A DNA stretch of 64,000 nucleotides from Pseudarthrobacter sp. fls2-241-R2A-127 (GTDB lineage: Bacteria; Actinomycetota; Actinomycetes; Actinomycetales; Micrococcaceae), in contig NZ_JARVSF010000008.1 of the NCBI RefSeq assembly GCF_030209355.1, forward strand, positions 186,001-250,000, in the 5' to 3' direction. Positions 28,194 through 37,269 of the stretch are shown in pieces (the first letter of the stretch is position 1; each line of letters starts with the position of its first letter). Made by a program: the position numbers and the translations under genes. Below the pieces are notes generated by a model. The model was not told the origin of the DNA and ran no database searches. It worked only from the letters and a program-made list of their open reading frames with translations.

Positions 28194-29258
28194 CTAGTTC
28201 GTAACCTCGGGAGTGTCCACGACGTTCGTGCCGGCGATGGCGTCCCGGGCGGCGCGGCGGAGTTTCTTGTCTGAGACCGCACGCTCCCCTACTGCCCCGG
28301 GTGTCCAGGCGTTGACGTCCTCTTCGTTGAATTCGGTCTTCGACGGACGGCGCTTCACAGAGATTCCGGTGACCCCGTCGGCCAGCCGGCGGGCGACCAG
28401 GAGGAACCCGGTGTGGGCCACCATGCGGTGGTCGGGGCGGACGGCGAGCCCTTCGAGGTGCCAGCCGCGGACCATCGACTCCCAGGCGTCCGGCTCGGTG
28501 AAGCGGCCGTCGGCCCGGATCGCTTCAGCGGTGCGGGACAGCTGGGTGACCGTGGCAACGTAGTTGATCCACACGCCGCCGGGCGCCAGCACGGTGGCGA
28601 CGGCGTCGAGGCATTCCCAGGGCGCGAGCATGTCCAGGACCACACGGTCAACGGAGCCGGGCTCCTCGGCCCGGACCACTTCCTCCTGGAAGTCGCCGAG
28701 GGATATTTGCCAGGCGGGGTGCGGGCCGCCGAAAATCGTTTCCACGTTGCCGCGCGCGATGTCCGCGAACTCCTCGCGGCGCTCGAAGGAGTGAAGGTAG
28801 CCATTGTCGCCAACAGCACGCAGCAGCGAGATGGACAGGGCTCCGGAGCCGACGCCGGCTTCCACCACGCGGGCGCCCGGGAAGATGTCCGCCATGGTGA
28901 CGATCTGGCCGGCGTCCTTGGGATAGACGACGGCGGCGCCACGCGGCATGGAGAGGACGAAGTCGGAGAGCAGCGGCCGCAGTGTCTGGTACTGCTGGCC
29001 CACGTTGTTTACCACGACGGAGCCGTCCACCTGGCCGATGATCTCGTCATGGTTGAGGAAGCCACGGTGGGTGTGGAAGGCACCGCCACGCTCAAGGGTG
29101 ATGGTGTTCATGCGGCCGCGTTCGTCGGTCAGCTGGACGCGTTCCCCCTCACGGAAAGGGCCGCGGCGACGGGCTGCGCCCACCGGCTGCGAGCCGCTGG
29201 CGGCAACACCGGATTGCGCTGCACCCTTGGCGTCGTTGACGGCAGTTTCGCTGCTCAT
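28194..29258 (-). CDS. trmI: tRNA (adenine-58-N1)-methyltransferase TrmI
   Basis: Makes m1A58 in the tRNA T-loop, acting as a tetramer. The N-terminal part binds tRNA (FREGERVQLTDERGRMNTITLERGG). The SAM site shows VVEAGVGSGALSISLLRAVG and the catalytic region VLDMLAPWECLDAV. The 354-aa chain is longer than archaeal forms because of a C-terminal tail (SVKRRPSKTEFNEEDVNAW). ATG 29258 is preferred with GCGAGGAAAAAATC ahead. It sits just upstream of arc, as in mycobacteria (Rv2118c). Confidence 0.93.
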   Translation of the reverse strand: MSSETAVNDAKGAAQSGVAASGSQPVGAARRRGPFREGERVQLTDERGRMNTITLERGGAFHTHRGFLNHDEIIGQVDGSVVVNNVGQQYQTLRPLLSDFVLSMPRGAAVVYPKDAGQIVTMADIFPGARVVEAGVGSGALSISLLRAVGDNGYLHSFERREEFADIARGNVETIFGGPHPAWQISLGDFQEEVVRAEEPGSVDRVVLDMLAPWECLDAVATVLAPGGVWINYVATVTQLSRTAEAIRADGRFTEPDAWESMVRGWHLEGLAVRPDHRMVAHTGFLLVARRLADGVTGISVKRRPSKTEFNEEDVNAWTPGAVGERAVSDKKLRRAARDAIAGTNVVDTPEVTN

Positions 29259-29359
29259 GATTTTTTCCTCGCTCCTGTAAACCTGGTGGTGCCGCGCCAC
29301 TGGCCCCTCGGGGGCGCCAGCCGGCGTCTGCGGCGGCAATGCATGACCGGCAGGTAACT

Positions 29360-30550
29360 CTACCGGTTCTGGCCTTGAGGGTCGCTATTGTTCCGCGGAC
29401 GCTTTCCGGTGATGGTGGCGAGGACGGCTTCCTGCGTCAGCAGTCCGGTGACCTGGCCGTTGTGGTCCACCACGGCGTAATGGCGGCCGTCAACCTTTGA
29501 CAGGAATTGCACAAGCTCCTGGCCCTTGGACCATTCGGGGATGTAGGCCCCGCTGGCCAGCGGGAAAGAGACGGCCTGGACTGGCGTCGAATCCGCAGCG
29601 GCAGCGGGGACGGACTGGAGTGCATCCGGGTCCACCACACCTTGCGGCCGTCCGTCCGGTCCACAGACCACCACTGCCTTTGCCCCTCCTTCGGAGAGGC
29701 GCAGCGCATCACCGGCGGAGGCGGTGGCGGGCAGACCGGCGGCGGGGATCGACAATGCTGCAGCACTGACCAGTGGAAGCCTGCCGCGCAGTGTGCCCTG
29801 CTGGATGGAAGCCGATGCGCCCATCCACAGGAAACCGCCCACAAGGATGGTGATCATAAGGAAGCTGAAGTCCGGGCGGTCCCCGGCGAGGAAGGGGCGG
29901 ACCAGGAACCAGTATGCGATGGCGACGACGATAATCCGGCCGCCCCAGCCGGCGGCGACCGTTCCCTTCGCCTGGCTTCCGGTGGCCTTCCAGACGATGG
30001 ATTCAACCATCCTGCCCCCGTCCAGCGGTAGGCCCGGAAGGATGTTGAAGACGCCGATGAGGAAGTTGGCCCACACAAAGATGTTGGTCAGGATTTCGGC
30101 GACACTTCCCAGGCTGTTGGTGCCAAGCACCAGCCACGCGCCGCCGGCCAGGACGAAGTTCGCCGCCGGTCCGGCAAGGGCCACCAGCACGGAGCGGCCG
30201 GGCGAAGCTGTGAAGCTCTCGAACTGGGTGTGCCCACCCCAGAGGTTCAGGACGATTTTTTCGGTGGGCCAGCCGTAGATTTTCGCGGTGAGGGCGTGGG
30301 CCAGTTCATGCACCAGCACCGAGATCAGCAGGAGGACGGCGTAGGCGAAAGCGACGACGTAGGCGCTGGCGCCCAGCGCGGGGTTGTTCCGTGCCAGGAC
30401 CGGCCCGTAGACGATCACCGTGAACGCTGCGATGACGAACCACGAGTAGGCCAGCACTACAGGGACGCCGGCGATCCGTCCCAGCGGGATCCCTTCGCGG
30501 CGGCCGGTGGCCTTCTCGCCGGCACCGGTTTTCGTGCTGTGTTCAGCCAC
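29360..30550 (-). CDS. Site-2 protease family (M50) membrane metalloprotease with CBS-like C-terminus
   Basis: Intramembrane zinc protease. HELAH (near residue 81) supplies two zinc His and the catalytic Glu, and LPLDGGRMVES gives the zinc Asp. Several transmembrane helices surround these motifs. After about residue 250 the chain has two CBS-type segments (DALRLSEGGAKAVVVCGPDGR and FLSKVDGRHYAVVDHNGQVTGLLT) that may sense nucleotides. GTG 30550 has AGTAGGTGA upstream; GTG 30559 is 9 bases earlier. Both overlap the HAD gene end, implying co-transcription. The substrate is unknown. Confidence 0.85.
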   Translation of the reverse strand: MAEHSTKTGAGEKATGRREGIPLGRIAGVPVVLAYSWFVIAAFTVIVYGPVLARNNPALGASAYVVAFAYAVLLLISVLVHELAHALTAKIYGWPTEKIVLNLWGGHTQFESFTASPGRSVLVALAGPAANFVLAGGAWLVLGTNSLGSVAEILTNIFVWANFLIGVFNILPGLPLDGGRMVESIVWKATGSQAKGTVAAGWGGRIIVVAIAYWFLVRPFLAGDRPDFSFLMITILVGGFLWMGASASIQQGTLRGRLPLVSAAALSIPAAGLPATASAGDALRLSEGGAKAVVVCGPDGRPQGVVDPDALQSVPAAAADSTPVQAVSFPLASGAYIPEWSKGQELVQFLSKVDGRHYAVVDHNGQVTGLLTQEAVLATITGKRPRNNSDPQGQNR

Positions 30551-31274
30551 GGGGATCACCTACTGCGGGCTCCGCATGGTGTGCGGAGCCCGCGCCCACC
30601 AGCAGGGCTTCCAGCTCTACGAGGGAACGGCCGGCCAGGGAATCCCACAGTTCGTAGCTCTCATGGTCGGGCAGGGGAACAATGTGCGGTACAGCCACAG
30701 TTGCCACCCCGGAGGCAACCGCGGCAGCTACGCCCGGAACGGAGTCTTCCAACGCCACGCAGTGGTGGATGCCGAGCTCGGGGTCATTTTCCTGCAACAA
30801 CTCCACGGCCGTCAGGTACGCCTCCGGGTGCGGCTTGCCCTGGGTGACGGTGTCACCGGTCACCAGGATTTCGAAGTACGGCCTGGGAAGGTTTGCCACC
30901 ACTTCCCGGGCCAGCGGGCCCTCGGACATGGTGACCAAAGCGCAACGGACCCCGGCCTGGTGGAGCTCTTCCAGGAGCTCACGGGCACCGGGCCGCCACG
31001 GCACCTGCTGCTGCACGCTGCTGATGACCTGGGCCGTGAGGACGTCGATGATCTCGCGAATTTCCAGCTCCACGCCCGCCTGCTGCAGTAACCCGGCAGA
31101 AAAAGTCAGTGACTGCCCCACCAACTGCATTGCCTGCTGGTGGCTCCAGGTGCCCCCGTGGGCCTCCACAAGTGCGCGCTCGGCTGCGATCCAGTACGGC
31201 TCGGTATCCACGATGGTCCCGTCCATATCCCACAGGACAGCTTTGAGCGGTGAACTGGCGGCAGGTATTGACAT
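30543..31274 (-). CDS. HAD-superfamily phosphatase-like hydrolase
   Basis: A 243-aa haloacid dehalogenase-type phosphohydrolase. Motif I is VLWDMDGTIVDTEPYW with the nucleophile Asp and acid/base Asp. A four-helix cap follows, motif II is ALVTMSEGP, and motifs III/IV are around GKPHPEAYL and CVALEDSVPGV. This pattern is seen in beta-phosphoglucomutase-like or sugar-phosphate phosphatases. Start chosen because TAGACT lies 6 bases before the ATG (leaderless). It heads a small operon with the M50 protease, and both lie upstream of trmI. Confidence 0.85.
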   Translation of the reverse strand: MSIPAASSPLKAVLWDMDGTIVDTEPYWIAAERALVEAHGGTWSHQQAMQLVGQSLTFSAGLLQQAGVELEIREIIDVLTAQVISSVQQQVPWRPGARELLEELHQAGVRCALVTMSEGPLAREVVANLPRPYFEILVTGDTVTQGKPHPEAYLTAVELLQENDPELGIHHCVALEDSVPGVAAAVASGVATVAVPHIVPLPDHESYELWDSLAGRSLVELEALLVGAGSAHHAEPAVGDPRG

Positions 31275-31425
31275 ACAGCCAGTCTACGGGGCATGGCTGG
31301 GCGGAGGCTGTGGGCTACGCCCTTGGCGAATATGACGTGGCAGGGGTGCTACAAGGACGGGTTTACGCGGATTCGCGGCGCTTCAATCCATGCATGACCA
31401 AGCACCTTGGACGTAGGGTGAAGAA

Positions 31426-32331
31426 ATGAATAGCTTCGAAGGAGACACGGCCGGGGAGGATGCCGGACCCGAGCGGGAACGGTTCCTCCAGCCAGTGGCA
31501 GACGGACAGCGCGTAACGGTCATGCTTGCCGCCTTTGAAGGGTGGAACGACGCCGGAGAAGCGGCCAGCGATTCGTTGCGCTACCTGAACAAATTGTGGG
31601 GCGGCAAGAAGGTCGCATCCATCGATGCTGACGAGTACTACGATTTCCAGTTCACGCGGCCCACAGTCCGCAGGAACGCCGCGGGCGAACGCAAGATCAA
31701 GTGGCCGTCCACCCGGATCTACAAGGCCAGTGCGCCCAACTCCAACGTGGATGTGATCTTCGTTCAGGGTACCGAGCCGTCCTATAAATGGCGCGCCTAC
31801 ACCGCGGAGCTGCTGGTACATGCGGAAGCGTTGCACGTGGATTACGTGGTCCTGGTGGGCGCACTGCTGGCTGATGTCCCGCACAGCCGCCCGATTCCAG
31901 TGAGCACATCCTCCGACGACGCCCCGCTCCGGGAACGGATGAACCTGGAGGCTTCCCAGTACGAGGGGCCCGTGGGCATTGTCGGCGTGCTGTCCGAGGT
32001 GTCCCTGCTGGCCGGCATTCCCACCGTCTCCTTGTGGGCTGCCGTGCCGCATTACGTGGCCCAGGCGCCCTCGCCCAAGGCCCAGCTCGCCCTCCTGCAC
32101 CGGATCGAGGAACTCCTTCAGGTCCCGTTGGATACCCATGAACTGGCCGAGGAGGCCGACGCGTGGGAGCGCGGGGTGGACGAACTGGCCACTGAAGACC
32201 CGGAGATCGCCGCGTACGTGCGCCAGCTGGAGGAAGCCAAGGACACGGCAGATCTGCCCGAAGCGAGCGGCGAGTCCATTGCCCGGGAATTCGAACGGTA
32301 CCTAAAACGGCGGGGCCAGGACCGGGGCTGA
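31426..32331 (+). CDS. PAC2 family protein
   Basis: A 301-aa member of the PAC2 family, named after the eukaryotic proteasome-assembly chaperone and found near Pup-proteasome genes in actinobacteria (Rv2125 in M. tuberculosis). The conserved start is TVMLAAFEGWNDAGEAASDSL. Other conserved parts are VIFVQGTEPSYKWRAYTAEL and GVLSEVSLLAGIPTVSLWAAVPHYV. The C-terminal third is helical and acidic. TAGGGT lies 6 bases before the ATG, so the transcript is likely leaderless. The bacterial function is not established. Confidence 0.88.
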   Translation: MNSFEGDTAGEDAGPERERFLQPVADGQRVTVMLAAFEGWNDAGEAASDSLRYLNKLWGGKKVASIDADEYYDFQFTRPTVRRNAAGERKIKWPSTRIYKASAPNSNVDVIFVQGTEPSYKWRAYTAELLVHAEALHVDYVVLVGALLADVPHSRPIPVSTSSDDAPLRERMNLEASQYEGPVGIVGVLSEVSLLAGIPTVSLWAAVPHYVAQAPSPKAQLALLHRIEELLQVPLDTHELAEEADAWERGVDELATEDPEIAAYVRQLEEAKDTADLPEASGESIAREFERYLKRRGQDRG

Positions 32332-32346
32332 AAGCTGGCGGATGCG

Positions 32347-32389
32347 AAGAGGGCCTGGCCCGGATTTATCCGGGCCAGGCCCTCTTTTG
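32347..32389. terminator. Bidirectional terminator between PAC2 gene and mshC
   Basis: AAGAGGGCCTGGCCCGGAT, short loop, then the complementary ATCCGGGCCAGGCCCTCTT and a T-run. It serves both converging genes. Confidence 0.9.
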
Positions 32390-32409
32390 TGCCAATCGAA
32401 GCGGACTCT

Positions 32410-33687
32410 TTACAGCTGGACGCCCAGGAGCGCGTCCACCGCGTCCTTTACTAAGGCGGCGTCCGCGGCGCTGGCGGCAGCTCCGGCGTCGTTCGCTGAC
32501 CGTGCCCACCGGGAAACTGCGGCAACCGCTGCCGGCGCGTTGAGGTCTGCTGCCAGCGCTTCGCGCATCTCGGCCAGAAGCGCGGATCCCGAACCCGCGG
32601 GGGCATGCTGCAGGGCTCTGCGCCACGCCGCAAGGTCTGCCTTGGCTGCGGCGAAGCCTTCGTCCGTCCAGGACCAGTCCGAACGGTAGCGGTGGGACAG
32701 GATGGCCAGCCGGATGGCGGACGGGTCCTCCCCTGCGGCGCGGAGCTTGGACACAAGTACCAGGTTGCCCTTGGACTTGCTCATCTTCTCGCCGTCCAGC
32801 CCCACCATTCCGGCGTGGGCGTAGTGCTTCGCCAGCGGGACTCCAGCCAAGGAGTATGCATGGCCGGCACCCATCTCGTGGTGCGGGAAGACCAAGTCGG
32901 AGCCGCCGCCCTGCACGGTGAACGGTGCCGGCAGGTACTTCTGTGCAATGACCGTGCATTCGATGTGCCAGCCCGGCCGGCCCGCGCCAAGGCTTCCACC
33001 GGGCCAGCTCGGTTCGCCTTCCCGTGCCACCCGCCACAGCAACGGATCCAAGGCTTGCCGCTTGCCGGCGCGGCCGGGGTCGCCGCCACGTTCGGCGAAA
33101 AGCTCCAGCATGGCGCTTTCGCCGAGGTGGGAAATGGACCCCAAGGCCCAGGCATCAGGTGCCGTTGACTGCTTGCCGGCGGCTTCGACGTCGTAATAGA
33201 CATCCCCGTCAGGCTCGCCGTTGGCGCCTGCCACCTGGTACGCCAGCCCCATGGTGACCAGCCGTTCCACTTCGGGGACGATCAGGCCGATCGATTCGAC
33301 AGCGCCCACATAGTGGTCCGGCGCAAGGACGTTCAGGGCTTCCATGTCAGTCTGGAAGAGTTGCACCTGCTGTGCGGCGAGGTCGCGCCAATCAACGCCC
33401 GTGGCGGTGGCACGTTCGAGCAGGGGGTCGTCCACGTCGGTGACGTTCTGGACGTAGGAGACCTCGCTGCCGGCGTCACGCCAGGCCCGGTTCAGCAGGT
33501 CGAAAGCGACGTAGCTGGCCGCGTGGCCCATGTGGGTGGCGTCGTAGGGAGTGATGCCGCAGACGTACATGGAGGGCCTGGCCTCCGGTTCAAGGGCCAC
33601 CTCACGGCCTGCCGCGGTATCGAACAGCCGCAGGGCGGCCATGTTTCCGGGCAGGGCAGGAACGGGGCGGGAAGTCCAGGATTTCAC
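32410..33687 (-). CDS. mshC: Cysteine:glucosaminyl-inositol ligase MshC
   Basis: ATP-dependent ligase adding cysteine to GlcN-Ins, the penultimate step of mycothiol synthesis. It is related to cysteinyl-tRNA synthetase but shorter (425 aa), lacking the anticodon-binding domain. The zinc Cys43 is in [16 protein letters not shown], with the HIGH-like motif at 51-56. Other sites are the zinc-binding [10 protein letters not shown] and VFPHHEMG, and KMSKS at 301-305. GTG start with TAGGCT 6 bases upstream (leaderless). Its presence tells that this organism makes mycothiol. Confidence 0.95.
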   Translation of the reverse strand: MKSWTSRPVPALPGNMAALRLFDTAAGREVALEPEARPSMYVCGITPYDATHMGHAASYVAFDLLNRAWRDAGSEVSYVQNVTDVDDPLLERATATGVDWRDLAAQQVQLFQTDMEALNVLAPDHYVGAVESIGLIVPEVERLVTMGLAYQVAGANGEPDGDVYYDVEAAGKQSTAPDAWALGSISHLGESAMLELFAERGGDPGRAGKRQALDPLLWRVAREGEPSWPGGSLGAGRPGWHIECTVIAQKYLPAPFTVQGGGSDLVFPHHEMGAGHAYSLAGVPLAKHYAHAGMVGLDGEKMSKSKGNLVLVSKLRAAGEDPSAIRLAILSHRYRSDWSWTDEGFAAAKADLAAWRRALQHAPAGSGSALLAEMREALAADLNAPAAVAAVSRWARSANDAGAAASAADAALVKDAVDALLGVQL

Positions 33688-33702
33688 AGGTAAAGCCTAG
33701 TC

Positions 33703-34536
33703 CTAGGCGCTGATGACGCCGAAACCGAGCAGGAGGTACAGCGCCAGGCCCAGGAAAATCCGGTACCAGACGAAGAGACGGTAGCTGCGCGTGGAGACGA
33801 ACTTCAGGAACCAGCCGATGATCACATAGCCCACTACCAGGGCGATTACTGTGGCCAGCGCGGTCTCCGGCAGCCCGAACGGTCCGGTGATGCCTTCTTT
33901 GGTGACCACTTTGTAGAGCTGGTAGAGCCCGCTGCCAAACACGGCGGGGATGGCGAGCAGGAAGGAATAGCGGGCAGCAGCCTCACGGGTATAGCCCATC
34001 AGGAGCCCCGCGGTGATGGTTCCACCGGAGCGGGATACGCCCGGAATCAGGGCCATGGCCTGAGCCAGGCCGTACAGGATTCCGTGCTTGTAGGTCAGGT
34101 GGGTCAGGTCCCGCTTCTGGGCACCGATCGCGTCCGCTACGGCGAGGATGAGGCCAAAAATGATCAGCATGGTGGCAACGATCCACATGCTGCGGAGCAC
34201 CGATTCGATCTGGTCCTGGAAGAGCAGCCCCAGGACGACGATGGGCAGGCTGCCCAGGATCACCAGCCAGCCCATCCGGGCGTCGGGATCCTGCCGCGAC
34301 ACTTTGCCGGCCAGGGAGCCTGCCCAGGCTTTGACGATGCGGACAATGTCACGCCAGAAGTAGATCAGCACCGCTGTTTCCGTGCCCAGCTGCGTGATAG
34401 CCGTGAACGCGGCACCCGGATCCTGCGCGTTGGGAAGGAACTCCCCCACAATCCTCAGGTGTGCGCTCGATGAAATCGGTAGAAATTCGGTCAGTCCCTG
34501 CACTAGGCCCAGCAGGGCCGCTTCAAACCAGTTCAC
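33703..34536 (-). CDS. uppP: Undecaprenyl-diphosphate phosphatase UppP/BacA
   Basis: Membrane phosphatase, 277 aa, that recycles the undecaprenyl carrier for cell wall synthesis and can give bacitracin tolerance. Catalytic region 1 is [19 protein letters not shown] near the N-terminus, and region 2 is [17 protein letters not shown] with the active Arg and Ser. About eight hydrophobic helices. GTG start with TAGGGT 6 bases before it. It lies 15 bases upstream of mshC, the same neighbour as in mycobacteria. Confidence 0.94.
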   Translation of the reverse strand: MNWFEAALLGLVQGLTEFLPISSSAHLRIVGEFLPNAQDPGAAFTAITQLGTETAVLIYFWRDIVRIVKAWAGSLAGKVSRQDPDARMGWLVILGSLPIVVLGLLFQDQIESVLRSMWIVATMLIIFGLILAVADAIGAQKRDLTHLTYKHGILYGLAQAMALIPGVSRSGGTITAGLLMGYTREAAARYSFLLAIPAVFGSGLYQLYKVVTKEGITGPFGLPETALATVIALVVGYVIIGWFLKFVSTRSYRLFVWYRIFLGLALYLLLGFGVISA

Positions 34537-34587
34537 GCTAAGACCCTACGGCATGGCGGCGATGCTTCTGCCCGTAAGCTTGCTGCT

Positions 34588-35517
34588 ATGCAGCAGCGTT
34601 ACGTCGGCAACAGTGGATTGCGAGTTTCAGCCCTCTCCTTGGGCACCCGGTCCTGGGGTGGGGAAACTGACGAGCAGGACGCCTCCGAGTTGCTGCGCAC
34701 CTTCCTTAATGCCGGCGGCCGGCACGTGGACACCTCGGCGTCGTACGCCGGCGGAGGCTCAGAAGCCGTCCTGGGATCGCTCCTGGGCGACGTTGTGTCC
34801 CGCACGGAGATTTCCATCTCCACCAAAGCGGGGATGACGACGCCGGATGGTCGCCGTGCCGTGGACACCTCACGCAATGCGATGCTCACCGGACTGGACG
34901 CCAGCCTGGCCCGGTTGGGCACCGATTACGTGGACCTTTGGTTTGCCGAGGCGTGGGACGGAAACGTTCCCCTCGAGGAGACGCTTGCCGCGCTGGAGTT
35001 CGCCGTCCGGTCAGGGCGGGCCCGCTACGCCGGAATCTCCAATTTCAACGGCTGGCAGGCGGCTAAGGCTGCGGCCATCAGCACCGTTCCGCTCGTGGCC
35101 GCGCAGGCCGAGTACTCGTTCCTGAACCGGACCGCGGAATTCGAACTGATGCCTGCATTGGAAGACGCCGGGTTGGGGTTGATGGCCTGGGGTCCACTGG
35201 GCAGGGGTGTGCTCACGGGTAAGTACCGCGGCAGCATTCCGGCGGGTTCCCGGGGCGCCTCTGCGGGCGAGGCCGATTACGTGGAGCCGTACCTGGCGGA
35301 GAAGCCGTCCCGGATTGTAGACGCGGTCTGCATGGCAGCCAAAGGGTTGGGACGCACGCCCCAGGACGTCTCGTTGTCCTGGCTGCTGTCGCAGCACGGC
35401 GTCGCCACCGTCGTCGTCGGGGCCCGCACGAACGTGCAGTTGAAGGAAATCCTGGACGCCCAGCTTTCACCGTTGCCGCCCCAGATCGCCAGGGCGTTGG
35501 AAGACGTCTCCGCCTAG
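34588..35517 (+). CDS. Aldo/keto reductase family protein with altered catalytic His
   Basis: TIM-barrel NADPH oxidoreductase, 309 aa. Three tetrad residues are recognised: Asp48 (GRHVDTSASY), Tyr53 and Lys80 (ISTKAG). The usual catalytic His falls at a Glu (Glu121) in YVDLWFAEAWDGN. The cofactor-binding end is LSWLLSQHGVATVVVGARTNVQLKE. TAAGCT ends 7 bases before the ATG, giving a leaderless start divergent from uppP. The family resembles the KCNAB-type beta subunits and bacterial AKRs; substrate unknown. Confidence 0.85.
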   Translation: MQQRYVGNSGLRVSALSLGTRSWGGETDEQDASELLRTFLNAGGRHVDTSASYAGGGSEAVLGSLLGDVVSRTEISISTKAGMTTPDGRRAVDTSRNAMLTGLDASLARLGTDYVDLWFAEAWDGNVPLEETLAALEFAVRSGRARYAGISNFNGWQAAKAAAISTVPLVAAQAEYSFLNRTAEFELMPALEDAGLGLMAWGPLGRGVLTGKYRGSIPAGSRGASAGEADYVEPYLAEKPSRIVDAVCMAAKGLGRTPQDVSLSWLLSQHGVATVVVGARTNVQLKEILDAQLSPLPPQIARALEDVSA

Positions 35518-35562
35518 CGCCCCACCGCGGGCCGCCTCCGGCCGGACTGGTTTACCTCGGCG

Positions 35563-35826
35563 CTATTCGTCGACGATCTCCAGGTCTTCGTCGTCGTCCA
35601 CGTCGGCCTCATCCTCATCGTCTTCATCGTCGAACACCTGCAACGGTGTCACTTCGTTGTAGGCCTCGTAGAGGGCGTCTTCATAAACTTCGAAAGCATC
35701 TGCAACTGCAAAAAAGGCTGCCTCCACCGAGGGGTCACCGTCCCCGCGCCGGTTCGATGCTGCTATAAGGTGTTCTTCCAAAGCGGTGGTCAGGGACGAA
35801 AGCGCGACACGCGGATCGATGCTCAT
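35563..35826 (-). CDS. Small acidic conserved protein
   Basis: Unrecognised 87-aa protein. The first 60 residues look helical (ALSSLTTALEEHLIAASNRR, VEAAFFAVADAFEVYEDALYEAY). The last 25 are almost all Asp and Glu (DDEDDEDEADVDDDEDLEI), a tail like that of DNA mimics or binding chaperones. TAACGT is 6 bases before the ATG (leaderless). It is divergent from the DUF5703 gene. Confidence 0.65.
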   Translation of the reverse strand: MSIDPRVALSSLTTALEEHLIAASNRRGDGDPSVEAAFFAVADAFEVYEDALYEAYNEVTPLQVFDDEDDEDEADVDDDEDLEIVDE

Positions 35827-35866
35827 GACTTCACGTTAGCCGGAAAAGGACGAAAATGGAGAGCAA

Positions 35867-36100
35867 ATGAAGGAACAATTTCTCACCAGCTCGGTCCAGC
35901 GGGAGCGGGATTATTTGCGTCAGTACGAGTACCTCGTAGTGACCGTCAGCCCTGACGATTCCCTGCCGGAGGCGCGGCGCCGCCTGGTGGAACACTCCGA
36001 GTACGGCAAGTGGGAATTGGAACGCAGCAAGCTCTACGTGGGCGGCGGCAGGCGCTTTTGGCTGCGCCGCCGGGTGATGCAGGTCCAAAGGACTGTCTAG
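35867..36100 (+). CDS. DUF5703 family protein
   Basis: A 77-aa protein resembling the small actinobacterial DUF5703 family. It has the typical YEYLVVTVSPDDSLPEARRRL, then EYGKWELERSKLYVGGGRRFWLRRRV. The basic C-terminus suggests nucleic acid or membrane contact, but the function is unknown. GGAGAGCAA precedes the ATG. Its TAG stop is shared in the palindrome CTAG with the stop of the converging gene. Confidence 0.75.
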   Translation: MKEQFLTSSVQRERDYLRQYEYLVVTVSPDDSLPEARRRLVEHSEYGKWELERSKLYVGGGRRFWLRRRVMQVQRTV

Positions 36101-37257
36101 TCCTCCAGGGGGCCGAGCCAGGCGTTGGCGACGGTGTTGTGGGCTGACTCGTCGTCGGAAGGGTGGAACATGCCGGCAAGCACGTCCCGGTACAGCCGTT
36201 CCAGTTCGGAGACCCTGAAGTAGCTGGATCCGCCGCTGACCCGGATGGCCAGGTCCACCACCCGCCGGGCGGTTTCAGTCGCATTCACCTTCAGGCCCAC
36301 CAGCTTGGGGAACCATTGGGACCGGTGATCGGCCAAGGCATCGACGTCCGCAGTCACCGCTTCAAGTTGGGGATACAGGTTGTCCATGGCCATGGCGGCT
36401 TCTGCCACCTTCCACCGAATGTCCGGGTCCTGGGCGTAGCTGCGGCCGCCGTTTTTGAACGAGGTGCGCCGCTTGGCCGTCTCCACGCCCACCGCCAGGG
36501 CACGCTCGCCCAGCCCCGTATAGACGGCGGCGAGCAGCGTTTCGAAACAGGCGAAGATGGCGAAGATCAGGGGGTCGGCGTTGGGTCCCACGGGGAGCTT
36601 CCGGAAGATCCGGTCCGCGGGGACGGCGGCCCCGTCCAGTACCGTGGTGGCGGACTGGCTGGCGCGCATGCCCAGGGTGTCCCAGTCGTCCAGGATCTTG
36701 TAGCCGGGCGTTTCCCGGGTGATGAATCCGTGGACCAGTTCCCCGGCCCCGTCCCTGGCGGCCGGGTCCTTGCCGAAGATTCCGAGCCGGGTCCAGGCAG
36801 GTGACAGGCTCGTGAAGATTTTGGTGCCGGCGAAGGTGTACCCGCCGTCCGGGGCCGGCGTCGCGGTGGTCCGTGAGTCAAACAGGACGGAGTCGTTGCC
36901 CGCCTCGGAGTTGCCGAACGCGAAGACTTCTCCCTGCGCGGCTTCCTTCAGGACGAAGGCCAGTGAGTCATCGCCCCGGGCGGCCAGGACATGCGCGACG
37001 CCGGTCCAGACCAGGTGCATATTGACAGCCAGTGCGGTGGCCGGGGCAGCCGTTGCCAGCCTGCGCTGGCACTGCGCCGCCGCTTGGAGCCCAAGTCCCG
37101 CGCCGCCGTCGGACGCCGGCACGAAGAGCTTCAGGTATCCTGCCGCAGCCAACTCCTGCAGGTCCTCGTGGAAGAAAGCGTTGTCGCGGTCGTAGGCGGC
37201 AGCACGGCCCCGGATGCGTTCCAGGAGTTCATCGGGCAGCAGTTCCTCCGGAGTCAC
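36097..37257 (-). CDS. Acyl-CoA dehydrogenase family flavoprotein
   Basis: A 386-aa FAD-binding protein of the acyl-CoA dehydrogenase fold. N-terminal helices (YDRDNAFFHEDLQELAAAGYLKL) lead to the beta domain (VFAFGNSEAGND, YTFAGTKIFTSLS) and the C-terminal helical domain (YAQDPDIRWKVAEAAMAMDN). The catalytic Glu region of true dehydrogenases is not clear. The end resembles the DszC/SfnB-type monooxygenases, so a flavin-dependent oxygenase or desulfurisation role is possible. GTG 37257 is preferred (AGAGGTG at spacing 6); GTG 37266 is possible. It follows the M20 peptidase by 12 bases. Confidence 0.75.
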   Translation of the reverse strand: MTPEELLPDELLERIRGRAAAYDRDNAFFHEDLQELAAAGYLKLFVPASDGGAGLGLQAAAQCQRRLATAAPATALAVNMHLVWTGVAHVLAARGDDSLAFVLKEAAQGEVFAFGNSEAGNDSVLFDSRTTATPAPDGGYTFAGTKIFTSLSPAWTRLGIFGKDPAARDGAGELVHGFITRETPGYKILDDWDTLGMRASQSATTVLDGAAVPADRIFRKLPVGPNADPLIFAIFACFETLLAAVYTGLGERALAVGVETAKRRTSFKNGGRSYAQDPDIRWKVAEAAMAMDNLYPQLEAVTADVDALADHRSQWFPKLVGLKVNATETARRVVDLAIRVSGGSSYFRVSELERLYRDVLAGMFHPSDDESAHNTVANAWLGPLED

Positions 37258-37269
37258 GGCCGGCACCTC

